A stretch of DNA of 64,000 bases from Chitinophagaceae bacterium. Lineage in GTDB: Bacteria > Bacteroidota > Bacteroidia > Chitinophagales > Chitinophagaceae. Below are positions 34,469 through 42,272 of this stretch, piece after piece. Numbering within the stretch: the stretch's first letter is position 1; each line of letters starts with the position of its first letter. The notes beneath the pieces were generated by a model. That model had not been told where the DNA came from, made no database searches, and worked only from the letters and a program-made list of their open reading frames with translations. Location: contig SAIW01000002.1 of assembly GCA_004028795.1 (NCBI GenBank), positions 1-64,000 on the forward strand. The letters run 5' to 3'. Made by a program: the position numbers and the translations under genes.

Positions 34469-35198
34469 TTTGTTGTAACACTTCTAAGCTTTTCAGTTGG
34501 CCAAAGCCTTCAACATGCAATGCCATATAAGTTTGAAGCTGTTGTAATATTTGCCTGCGTTGGGTTTTATTAAGCTGAATATTTTTTAATTCAGCAATAT
34601 TATTAATGGAAAGCAATGCTGAAACGGTTGATGCAATTTCATCACTGGCATAATCATTATGGCTTGGTGTGTTACTGATAAACAATCCTTCTTTTAAATC
34701 GAGAATATGATTGGCTGATGAATAATTACCATGAATTAAAAAGCCTAATGCACTGCCCAACTGTAATGTAAAGTATAAAGAAATATTAGCAACAATGCTT
34801 TCTTCTGAATTATCAATAGCTAATAAAGTTTCTTCGGTTAAATAAAATAGTTCAGGGTTGGCTTCAGGTTGTTTAATGGAATGCTGTAATAGCTCTACAA
34901 CATATACTGCTACTGCATTGCGTACAACGTTAAAAAAAATATTGTTGTAAATAGTTTGCCATTGAAATTCTTTAATGAATTGCAACTGCTTTAACTCATT
35001 ATGGTAAACTTCCATTTGTAAAATGGCAGCCGGTTGAAAATAATTGGCTTTACCCTGCGATTTTTTTGACGATTGCCTTACACCTTTAACAATATAACTC
35101 TGCAAACCAAACAACTCTGTATAAACAGATGTAATAATGCTTGTTTCACCATATTTTACAGTGCGTAAAACAATGCCGTTTGTTTTATGAGTTTGCAT
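34458..35198 (-). CDS. recO: DNA repair protein RecO
   Basis: The 246-residue recombination mediator helps load RecA with RecF/RecR. The N-terminal OB fold reads TNGIVLRTVKYGETSIITSVYTE and GLQSYIVKGVRQ, and the helical C-terminal part matches in LGFLIHGN. The Cys4 zinc site of some RecO proteins is absent, as usual for Bacteroidota. It is convergent with the small membrane protein. A repeat copy sits between its start and the end of pheS. Confidence 0.9.
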   Translation of the reverse strand: MQTHKTNGIVLRTVKYGETSIITSVYTELFGLQSYIVKGVRQSSKKSQGKANYFQPAAILQMEVYHNELKQLQFIKEFQWQTIYNNIFFNVVRNAVAVYVVELLQHSIKQPEANPELFYLTEETLLAIDNSEESIVANISLYFTLQLGSALGFLIHGNYSSANHILDLKEGLFISNTPSHNDYASDEIASTVSALLSINNIAELKNIQLNKTQRRQILQQLQTYMALHVEGFGQLKSLEVLQQIIS

Positions 35199-35245
35199 GA
35201 AGTGTTACTGCAATAATTGCTGCGTAAAGATATAACCGTAGAAGT

Positions 35246-35258
35246 GTGCGACGCAACG
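35246..35258 (+). repeat. GTGCGACGCAACG intergenic repeat, copy 3
   Basis: The exact 13-bp core is preceded by CCGTAGAA. It lies in the 114-bp gap between recO and pheS. Confidence 0.75.
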
Positions 35259-35312
35259 AAGCAGAATAGTAATTCAAAAGCTTAGTACATAATATTCCTA
35301 TTTCATATTAGC

Positions 35313-36341
35313 TTACAACGCTCCTGTAAACTGCTTTAAGAAACGAACATCGTTTTGAGAATACAATCGCAAATCGTTTACGCGATATTTCAATTGACAA
35401 ATTCTTTCAACACCCATACCAAATGCAAAGCCTGTGTATTTATTAGCATCTATACTGAAATTTTCTAATACTTTCGGATGCACCATACCGCTACCTAAAA
35501 TCTCAACCCAACCGGTGTGTTTACAAACATTACAACCACTTCCGCCGCAGATTAAGCAGCTGATATCCATTTCTGCACTGGGTTCTGTAAACGGGAAATA
35601 AGAAGGGCGAAAACGAACTTTGGTATCTTTTCCAAACATTTCCTGAACAAAAAAGTAAAGGGTTTGCTTTAAATCGGCAAAGCTCACATTTTCATCAACA
35701 TACAAACCTTCCACCTGATGAAAGAAGCAATGTGCTCTTGCACTGATGGTTTCATTTCGGTACACACGCCCCGGACAAATAACACGAATAGGTGGTTTTT
35801 GATTTTCCATTACACGGGCCTGTACGCTGCTGGTATGTGTACGTAATAACCAGTCAGGATTTTTGCTTATGTAAAAAGTGTCCTGCATATCGCGGGCAGG
35901 GTGATCTTCAGGTAAATTCATTGCACCGAAGTTGTGCCAATCATCTTCTATTTCAGGGCCTTCAGCCACTGCAAAACCTAATCTTTTAAATATTGAAACG
36001 ATTTGATTGCGAACAATGCTTAGCGGATGACGTGTACCAACAGGAACAGGGCTGCCGGGTAAAGAGAAATCTATGTTTGCTGTTAATTGTCCATTGTCAA
36101 CTGTCAATTCTTTTAAGGTCTCGTATTTGCTTTCAACAAATTGTTTGAACTCATTTAATAATAAGCCGAATTCTTTTTTCTTTTCATTAGGCACATTTTT
36201 CATTTCGCCCATAATATGCTTAACCAAACCTTTAGTGCCTAAATATTTAATTCGAAATGCTTCTGCATCATCTGCATTATTTGCTGAAAATGCAGCTACT
36301 TCCTGTTTAATAGTTTCAATTTGTTGCAACAATACTTCCAT
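35313..36341 (-). CDS. pheS: Phenylalanine--tRNA ligase alpha subunit, with repeat-encoded linker
   Basis: The 342-residue class II synthetase subunit has an N-terminal coiled-coil that binds tRNA (residues 1-85). Motif 2 is in CPGRVYRNETISARAHCFFHQVEGLY, spanning about 204-229, and motif 3 is GFAFGMGVERICQLKY near the end. A CxxC pair (CGGSGCNVCKH) gives a small metal-binding loop typical of some PheS proteins. The linker ELTVDNGQLTAN before DFSLPG is encoded by a four-unit 7-bp array. ATG 36341 replaces a longer TTG/ATG frame that runs through an intergenic repeat. Confidence 0.95.
   Translation of the reverse strand: MEVLLQQIETIKQEVAAFSANNADDAEAFRIKYLGTKGLVKHIMGEMKNVPNEKKKEFGLLLNEFKQFVESKYETLKELTVDNGQLTANIDFSLPGSPVPVGTRHPLSIVRNQIVSIFKRLGFAVAEGPEIEDDWHNFGAMNLPEDHPARDMQDTFYISKNPDWLLRTHTSSVQARVMENQKPPIRVICPGRVYRNETISARAHCFFHQVEGLYVDENVSFADLKQTLYFFVQEMFGKDTKVRFRPSYFPFTEPSAEMDISCLICGGSGCNVCKHTGWVEILGSGMVHPKVLENFSIDANKYTGFAFGMGVERICQLKYRVNDLRLYSQNDVRFLKQFTGAL
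36081..36108. repeat. 4 x 7-bp array inside pheS
   Basis: Plus-strand units TGTTAAT, TGTCCAT, TGTCAAC, TGTCAAT (minus: ATTGACA-like) total 28 bp. They are translated in the linker between the coiled-coil and the catalytic domain. Confidence 0.8.
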
Positions 36342-36375
36342 ATGGCGAAGATAACAGTTTGCTGAATATTGAACA

Positions 36376-36401
36376 GAACGTATAAGAGTGCGACGCAACG
36401 A
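36376..36401 (+). repeat. GTGCGACGCAACG intergenic repeat, copy 4
   Basis: GAACGTATAAGAGTGCGACG followed by CAACGA sits between the divergent pheS and DUF4290 starts. It is nearly identical to copy 1 over its whole length. Confidence 0.75.
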
Positions 36402-36458
36402 TAGATGCCACAAGCTTTGCAGCCCGTAACCAAAACTTTTACTTATGTTTGTTTTCTC

Positions 36459-36466
36459 TACATTTG
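36459..36466 (+). promoter_or_regulatory. Bacteroidota-type -7 box upstream of DUF4290 gene
   Basis: TACATTTG matches TAnnTTTG exactly and ends 19 bp before the ATG at 36486. Confidence 0.45.
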
Positions 36467-36485
36467 TTTTTTACAATTTTTTTTA

Positions 36486-37253
36486 ATGGAGTATAATACT
36501 ACGAGAAGCTATTTAAGCATGAGGGAATATGGTCGCCATATTCAGGGAATGGTGGATTATGTTTTAACGATTGAAGACCGTACTAAACGCAATGAACAGG
36601 CTAAAGCTGTAATTGAATTAATGGGTTTTTTAAATCCGCATTTGCGTAATGTAGAAGACTTCCGCCATATGTTGTGGGATCATTTGTTTTTTATCAGCGA
36701 TTTTAAATTAGATGTTGATAGCCCGTATCCCATACCGCAAAGAGAAACTTATAAAGCAAAACCCGATGCATTGCCTTATCCTAAACGTAAACCACGCTAC
36801 TCTCATTTAGGTAAAAACTTAGAGTTGGTTATTGATAAAGCTTTGAAAGAAGAAGATGCTGAAAAGAAAGCAGGTTTTGCACATTCTATTGCTTATTACA
36901 TGAAATTATCTTACAGTAATTGGCATAAAGAATTAGTACACGATGATGCAATAAGAAGTGAGTTAGACAGCATAACGGGCGGGGCATTGGAATTTAGTAA
37001 TACGCCGTTTATTAAACATCGTAATCAGGGATTTGAAAGAGATGATTACGGAAGAAACAATAATCGCCGTCAGCAAAATTTCGGAGGCAGAGATAACCGC
37101 AACAACAATAACCGCAACGGCGGCGGCAGAGACAACAGAATGAACACAGGAGGAAGAGACAACAGAAATAATAACAACGGTGGCAGAGATAACCGTAACA
37201 ACAATAACCGCAACAATAATAATAACAACCGCAATTTTAAAAAGCGTTATTAG
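36486..37253 (+). CDS. DUF4290 protein with Asn/Arg/Gly-rich tail
   Basis: The 255-residue protein has a DUF4290 domain (residues 1-180: YNTTRSYLSMREYGRHIQGM, MLWDHLFFISDFKLDVDSPY, YPKRKPRYSHLGKN). A low-complexity tail of about 70 residues made of GGRDNRNNNN-type repeats follows, ending in a basic NFKKRY. The domain is restricted to Bacteroidota and has no known function. It regularly precedes murA, as here. The tail resembles RGG/asparagine-rich RNA-binding regions. The frame extends upstream to 36405, but the ATG at 36486 matches the family start and lies after the -7 box. Confidence 0.88.
   Translation: MEYNTTRSYLSMREYGRHIQGMVDYVLTIEDRTKRNEQAKAVIELMGFLNPHLRNVEDFRHMLWDHLFFISDFKLDVDSPYPIPQRETYKAKPDALPYPKRKPRYSHLGKNLELVIDKALKEEDAEKKAGFAHSIAYYMKLSYSNWHKELVHDDAIRSELDSITGGALEFSNTPFIKHRNQGFERDDYGRNNNRRQQNFGGRDNRNNNNRNGGGRDNRMNTGGRDNRNNNNGGRDNRNNNNRNNNNNNRNFKKRY
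37070..37250. repeat. Coding low-complexity repeat (Asn/Arg/Gly)
   Basis: Irregular tandem copies of AGAGATAACCGCAACAACAA-like units encode RDNRNNNN repeats at the DUF4290 C-terminus, a candidate site for length variation between strains. Confidence 0.7.
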
Positions 37254-37280
37254 TTGTATTGTTGATTAGTGAATAAGTTT

Positions 37281-37307
37281 AAAGAGTTGCCTGTGCAGCT
37301 CTTTTTA
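37281..37307 (+). terminator. Intrinsic terminator between DUF4290 gene and murA
   Basis: AAAGAGTTGC and GCAGCTCTTT (one G-T pair) around CTGT are followed by TTTTATTTT. murA starts 34 bp later and has a near -7 box TATTTTCG at 37306-37313, so it may be separately transcribed. Confidence 0.75.
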
Positions 37308-37341
37308 TTTTCGTACTACTCAAAAAAATAAATGATTATTT

Positions 37342-38646
37342 ATGAGTTCATTTGAAGTGATAGGCGGTAAAAAATTAAAAGGAGCAATTGTTCCTCAAGG
37401 TGCAAAGAACGAAGCCTTGCAAATTTTATCTGCAGTTTTATTAACTGATGAAACAGTTACCATACATAACATTCCCGATATTTTAGATGTAAACTTATTA
37501 ATTGAATTATTGCAGGAAATAGGTGTTACAGTTGAAAGATTAAACAGGCATTCATGTGCTTTTACTGCTGATAATATTGATGCTGATTATTTAGCAAGTG
37601 ATGCATTCAGAAAAAAAGGCGGCAGACTACGAGGCTCTGTAATGCTTGCGGGGCCTATGTTAGCAAGGTTTAAGAAAGCATACATACCTAAACCCGGCGG
37701 CGATAAAATTGGCAGAAGAAGATTAGATACACATATCATTGGCTTTCAGAAATTAGGAGCAGCATTTGAACATGATGAAGAGAGTAACTGTACGAAGCTA
37801 TCTTCTCCGCAATTGAAAGGAACTTATATGTTATTAGATGAGCCCTCTGTAACAGGAACCGCAAACATAGTAATGGCGGCTGTTTTAGCAGAAGGTACTA
37901 CCACTATTTATAATGCAGCCTGCGAACCTTATTTGCAGCAATTGTGTAAAATGCTTAACAGCATGGGTGCCAACATTAAAGGTGTTGGAAGTAATTTACT
38001 AATTATTGAAGGCGTTGAAAAACTGAAAGGCACAACACATACCATGCTACCAGATATGATTGAAGTAGGGAGTTTTATTGGCTTGGCTGCAATGACACAA
38101 AGTGAAATTACTATCAGAAATGCAGGCGTAGCACATTTGGGAATTATACCCGAAAAATTTCAACAACTCGGTATTCAATTGCAAATAAAAGGAGATGATA
38201 TTTTTATTCCCGAACAGGATGTTTATGAAGTACAAACTTTTTTAGACGGTAGTGTACTAACTATTTATGATAACCCATGGCCCGGCTTTACCCCTGATTT
38301 GTTAAGCATTGTATTAGTGGTGGCAACACAGGCAAAAGGCAGTGTATTAATTCATCAGAAAATGTTTGAAAGCAGGTTGTTTTTTGTAGATAAATTAATT
38401 GATATGGGTGCACAGATTATTCTCTGCGACCCGCACCGGGCAACAGTTATAGGCTTGGGAAGGCGTCACAAATTAAAAGGTATTACTATGAGTAGTCCCG
38501 ATATTCGGGCAGGGCAGGCTTTATTAATTGCAGCATTGAGTGCTGAAGGAAAAAGCGTTATTCAGAATATTGAACAGATTGACAGAGGCTATCAATATAT
38601 TGATGAAAGATTAAGAAATTTGGGAGCAGAGATTAAGAGAGTATAG
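37342..38646 (+). CDS. murA: UDP-N-acetylglucosamine 1-carboxyvinyltransferase, Asp-type
   Basis: The 434-residue enzyme catalyses the first committed step of peptidoglycan synthesis, transferring enolpyruvate from PEP to UDP-GlcNAc. Landmarks are GAKNEALQILSAVLL (residues 20-34), GSVMLAGPMLARF, the active loop PGGDKIGRRRLDTH, and RAGQALLIAALSAEG. The loop residue corresponding to the fosfomycin-reactive Cys115 of E. coli is Asp121 (codon 37702-37704). In other bacteria Cys-to-Asp at this site preserves activity and prevents fosfomycin alkylation, so this MurA should be intrinsically fosfomycin-insensitive. Confidence 0.95.
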   Translation: MSSFEVIGGKKLKGAIVPQGAKNEALQILSAVLLTDETVTIHNIPDILDVNLLIELLQEIGVTVERLNRHSCAFTADNIDADYLASDAFRKKGGRLRGSVMLAGPMLARFKKAYIPKPGGDKIGRRRLDTHIIGFQKLGAAFEHDEESNCTKLSSPQLKGTYMLLDEPSVTGTANIVMAAVLAEGTTTIYNAACEPYLQQLCKMLNSMGANIKGVGSNLLIIEGVEKLKGTTHTMLPDMIEVGSFIGLAAMTQSEITIRNAGVAHLGIIPEKFQQLGIQLQIKGDDIFIPEQDVYEVQTFLDGSVLTIYDNPWPGFTPDLLSIVLVVATQAKGSVLIHQKMFESRLFFVDKLIDMGAQIILCDPHRATVIGLGRRHKLKGITMSSPDIRAGQALLIAALSAEGKSVIQNIEQIDRGYQYIDERLRNLGAEIKRV

Positions 38647-38742
38647 CCTCATTTGAATATTAAAAAAAACAAATTAAAAACTTGCATTTTTATAGAAGAC
38701 CTATTATATTTAAGTATTAAATAACCTTTAAAATTTCTAAAA

Positions 38743-39624
38743 ATGGGCCTTCCTACAAAACTTCGTGCTGTTACTGCAGATGGTAAAAAGCAATTTATTT
38801 TTTCAGTTAACGCAGATGGAGATTATTTTAGAAACGTTCATGACGCTTTATTGGAAGCAGGAGCTACAATTGATGAAATAAGAACCATGCTAATTTCTGA
38901 TTTAGACATTCCTAGTGTTGGTGATACTGCTTTTGAACAAGTACCAATTTGGAAAGCTAAATCAACAATTGATGTTGTGCCTTCAAGATATCCTGAAGAA
39001 AATGTATTAGTTTATGTTGAAAATATATCGCCTTCTGTAATCATTGCAGGAGGTAATTTTAGTAACATACAAGTATGGCCTGTAGATACACTCATAAAGG
39101 CAGGATGGACTTTTACAGATGCTTTTCCTTCAAACCCACAGTTACGCGTATATTTATATTACAATAAAGTTTATTCTAAGGTATTTGAAGAAGAAACAAC
39201 CCGAACAGAAAAAGGCAGCTACTCTTATGGTACATCTACAACAGCATCTCAAACATTAAGTACAGAAGCAGGATTAAATGCCGGAGCTTTTAGTGCCAAA
39301 GTATCGGGCTCAATATCTACATCAAGCACTATTACAGAAACTACAACTTCAGAATTAACTATAGAATTAAAAGGTTTACCCGGAACAAGTACTATTGTAA
39401 CAGTTTGGCAAAAAGCCTTATATGCAACAATTACAGATGGAGATGGTAAGCCAATAAATTATCAAGGTATAATTAGTTGCCCAACTATGGCAGCTTTTGC
39501 AAGCTTGACGACAACGCCTGTAACCATTCTTGATACCGATACATTTCAACTTGTTTCTCATTTTGATAAAAAAACAGGATTGGAAGTAAAAGATGCTTCT
39601 GTAAATACAGTTCCTGTAAGCTAA
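38743..39624 (+). CDS. Putative aerolysin/ETX-MTX2-type beta-pore-forming protein
   Basis: The 293-residue protein has no signal peptide. Residues about 1-160 are unrecognised. Residues about 165-220 form a long Ser/Thr-rich alternating stretch (GSYSYGTSTTASQTLSTEAG, then a hydrophobic GLNAGAFSAKVSGSIS turn, then TSSTITETTTSELTIEL), followed by GLPGTSTIVTVWQKALYATI. This order (S/T-rich strand, insertion-like hairpin, S/T-rich strand, then a Pro-Gly turn and a VTVxxxKAxY strand) is that of aerolysin/ETX-MTX2 pore-forming proteins. The fold call is inference. It stands alone with its own gap on each side. Confidence 0.5.
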   Translation: MGLPTKLRAVTADGKKQFIFSVNADGDYFRNVHDALLEAGATIDEIRTMLISDLDIPSVGDTAFEQVPIWKAKSTIDVVPSRYPEENVLVYVENISPSVIIAGGNFSNIQVWPVDTLIKAGWTFTDAFPSNPQLRVYLYYNKVYSKVFEEETTRTEKGSYSYGTSTTASQTLSTEAGLNAGAFSAKVSGSISTSSTITETTTSELTIELKGLPGTSTIVTVWQKALYATITDGDGKPINYQGIISCPTMAAFASLTTTPVTILDTDTFQLVSHFDKKTGLEVKDASVNTVPVS

Positions 39625-39632
39625 TAATTTTT

Positions 39633-39678
39633 GAAAACCTTTTGCAGTATTAAATATTCTTATGCTAAAAAAGGTTTT
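39633..39678 (+). terminator. Terminator after pore-forming-like gene, overlapping nnr 3' end
   Basis: AAAACCTTTT and AAAAAGGTTTT arms (with GCA/TGC inside) are followed by TTCTTCTT. The distal arm encodes the last codons of convergent nnr. Confidence 0.55.
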
Positions 39679-41165
39679 TCTTCTTCCTGCAAAAACATAA
39701 AAGCTTTGCCGATATTTTCAACAACATCTGTTGCTAATAAACTTTCTACAGATTGGGTTTCTAACGAAATATCGGCAGCTAATCCATGTAAATAAACACC
39801 AATTAATGCAGCATGCAATGATGAATATTTTTGAGATAGTAAAGCCGTAATTATCCCGCTTAAAGAATCTCCCGAACCACCTTTAGCTAAGCCTGCATTA
39901 CCTGTTGTATTAAACCAGCCTTTGCCATTACAAGCAATTAGTGTGTGATGATTTTTTAATGCTATAACAAAAGAATATTGTTTAGATAATTCAATGCATT
40001 TGTTTAATCTATCAAATTCATTTTCATGGTTGCCAAACAGTCTGTCAAACTCTTTAGGATGCGGCGTTAGTATTGAATCGGGAGGAATAAGCCGTAATAA
40101 ATCTTTGTGTTCACTTATTATATTCAACGCATCAGCATCAATAAGCATTGGCTTTTTATAATTCAACAAAATATTTTTCAACAAATTATAAGAAGTAGCA
40201 TCTGTTCCTAAGCCCGGGCCAATACCAATGCATGCATAATTTTCATAATTTATTTTTTCTTCTTCACGCAGGGCAACCATTGCTTCGGAAATGCTTATTT
40301 GTAAAATATTTCTTTCTTCTGAAGGAATATTTACAGTTAATAAACCAACACCACTTCTTAAACAGGCTTTGGCTGCAATTACTGCTGCACCTGTTTTACC
40401 TGTATTGCCTGCAACTAATAAAGCATGGCCAAAATTTCCTTTATGTGCAAATGCATTTCTTTTTTTTATGATAGAACTGATAAACGATTGTTCTATTGTT
40501 TGAAATACTGCATCAATTGTTTCAATGAATGATGGATGAAGATTAATATTTAATAGATGAACGTTTCCAAAGTTGATGGCATTTTCAGCTAATAAAAAAC
40601 AAAGTTTGGTACACTGAAAAGTAAGTGTGTGTTTAGCTTTAATAACAATACTTTTTGCAGAAGCGTTATCTGCACTCATTCCGCTGGGAATATCTACAGC
40701 TATGACAGTTGCATTTGATTGATTAATATGCTCAACTAAAGTTGCTGTTATGTTTTGTAGCGGTCTGTTTAAACCGGAACCAAACAATGCATCAATAACA
40801 ATATCATTTGTATCAATAACAGGAAAGAAATTGTCGTTTTGTATAAAATGAATATTGCTTGTTACAGCATGAAGCCTTTGTAAATTAATCTGAAAATCTA
40901 TAGTACCTAATGCACCGAATTCAAGAATATAAACAGTTACAGGAATATCGCGTTGCATTAACATTCTGGCTATTGCTAAACCATCGCCGCCGTTATTTCC
41001 TTTACCGCAGAAAATTTTAAAATGATGTTCTGAAAAATTATTAGTAATTAACCATTCAACACATTGCAGTGCTGCACGCTCCATTAAATCAATGGAAGCA
41101 ACAGGCTCATGCTGAATGGTAAACTCATCCCACGCATGTATTTGCTGTGCAGTTAAAATTTTCAT
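39660..41165 (-). CDS. nnr: Bifunctional NAD(P)H-hydrate repair enzyme (epimerase + dehydratase)
   Basis: The 501-residue protein joins two enzymes that repair hydrated NAD(P)H. The N-terminal YjeF_N epimerase (about 1-215) carries FCGKGNNGGDGLAIARML and AVDIPSGMSAD. The C-terminal ADP-dependent dehydratase (about 225-501) carries GNFGHALLVAGNTGKTGAA, IGIGPGLG, LTPHPKEFDRL and GNAGLAKGGSGDSLSGIITAL. Both active regions look intact. It is followed downstream on the same strand by no close gene, and upstream purN lies 23 bp away on the same strand, so purN-nnr is probably one transcript. Confidence 0.93.
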   Translation of the reverse strand: MKILTAQQIHAWDEFTIQHEPVASIDLMERAALQCVEWLITNNFSEHHFKIFCGKGNNGGDGLAIARMLMQRDIPVTVYILEFGALGTIDFQINLQRLHAVTSNIHFIQNDNFFPVIDTNDIVIDALFGSGLNRPLQNITATLVEHINQSNATVIAVDIPSGMSADNASAKSIVIKAKHTLTFQCTKLCFLLAENAINFGNVHLLNINLHPSFIETIDAVFQTIEQSFISSIIKKRNAFAHKGNFGHALLVAGNTGKTGAAVIAAKACLRSGVGLLTVNIPSEERNILQISISEAMVALREEEKINYENYACIGIGPGLGTDATSYNLLKNILLNYKKPMLIDADALNIISEHKDLLRLIPPDSILTPHPKEFDRLFGNHENEFDRLNKCIELSKQYSFVIALKNHHTLIACNGKGWFNTTGNAGLAKGGSGDSLSGIITALLSQKYSSLHAALIGVYLHGLAADISLETQSVESLLATDVVENIGKAFMFLQEEEKPFLA

Positions 41166-41188
41166 TCTTAAAACTAAACAATAAATAA

Positions 41189-42043
41189 TTAAATGTCGGT
41201 AAGCAGTTTTTCAATCTGTTCAGGAAAATGCCTGTGTTCTAACAAATGAATTTTTTCAGCTAACTGTTCAGGTGTGTCTGTTGCTTCTACATGGCAGGTT
41301 GCCTGAAAAATATGCTTACCCTCATCGTATTTTTCGTTTACATAATGAATGGTTATACCGCTTTCTTTTTCTTTATGTTCAATAACTGCCTCATGCACAA
41401 AATGTCCATACATGCCCTTACCGCCGTATTTGGGTAATAATGCAGGGTGAATATTGATTATTTTGTTTGGAAATGCAGTAATCAGTTTTTCGGGTACTTT
41501 CCATAAAAATCCCGCCAGCACAATAAAAGAAACCTTATGTTTCTGTAATGCTGCCACATAAGCATCACCGCTGAAAAATTGTTCTTTCTCAATAATTAAA
41601 GTGGGAATTTGATTTTGCTCTGCAATTTTTAAAACACCTGCCTCTTTTTTATTCGAAACAATCAAGCAAACTTTTATGGTGGAATGATTTTTAAAACGCT
41701 CTATTATTTTGGCAGCATTGCTGCCCGCACCTGATGCAAAAATGGCTAAGTAATGTATGTTTTGCTTTTCGCCCTTCATCTTACTCCAAACTCTTTGCAA
41801 ATAATTTTTAAAGAAAGAAAATTGACCTAAAGGAATACTTATTAATAACACACACGCAGGCCATAATATGGTTATTAGCGGAATGTAAATAATATAGTAA
41901 AGCAGGCTTTTTTCAAGATTAAGCAGATTTAAAAAATAAGAACCCAATCGGGCACAACTGCTACCCCCCAAAGCAAACGTGCAGAAAATAAGTGTGAATT
42001 GAAGCCAACTTACATTCCATTTTTCTTTTAAACGGTTAAACAT
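41189..42043 (-). CDS. purN: DUF6787 membrane domain fused to phosphoribosylglycinamide formyltransferase
   Basis: The 284-residue product is one continuous frame. Residues 1-88 form a DUF6787-like membrane domain with two hydrophobic segments (about 14-38 and 48-72) and the family pattern KEKWNVSWLQFTLIFCTFAL and ISIPLGQFSFFKNYL. Residues about 97-284 are a complete PurN: FASGAGSNAAKII, the catalytic NIHPALLPKYGGKGMYG (Asn, His) and ITIHYVNEKYDEGKHI (Asp). PurN is normally soluble, about 190-200 residues. Met89 could be an internal start, giving both a fused and a free form. Confidence 0.85.
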   Translation of the reverse strand: MFNRLKEKWNVSWLQFTLIFCTFALGGSSCARLGSYFLNLLNLEKSLLYYIIYIPLITILWPACVLLISIPLGQFSFFKNYLQRVWSKMKGEKQNIHYLAIFASGAGSNAAKIIERFKNHSTIKVCLIVSNKKEAGVLKIAEQNQIPTLIIEKEQFFSGDAYVAALQKHKVSFIVLAGFLWKVPEKLITAFPNKIINIHPALLPKYGGKGMYGHFVHEAVIEHKEKESGITIHYVNEKYDEGKHIFQATCHVEATDTPEQLAEKIHLLEHRHFPEQIEKLLTDI

Positions 42044-42216
42044 GCATCAAAAATGCAGTATTTTTTAACGATAAATACCAATTATGTTTAAATAATAATT
42101 AAAGCAAGAGCGGCTTTAATTAAACATATTGTTTTTTATTTTTAATTGTATGGAAGCGAATTAAAAACCATCAAAAAAAAAATTAAAAACATTGGTAGTT
42201 TGTCAAACCCGTGTCA

Positions 42217-42224
42217 TATTTTTG
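42217..42224 (+). promoter_or_regulatory. Bacteroidota-type -7 box for the ACIII operon
   Basis: TATTTTTG is an exact TAnnTTTG match 48 bp upstream of the actA ATG. A TTTG at 42199 is too close to be a standard -33 box. No other good match occurs in the 229-bp gap upstream of actA, which is otherwise A-rich without recognisable features. Confidence 0.5.
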
Positions 42225-42272
42225 CACCCGCTTAAGGATATTTTTCCACACAAGAACCAACAGACTGTGAAT

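Noticed and set aside
37070-37250. Possible CRISPR-like or minisatellite array.
   Set aside because: The repeats are irregular, lack spacers and are an in-frame Asn/Arg/Gly-rich protein tail.
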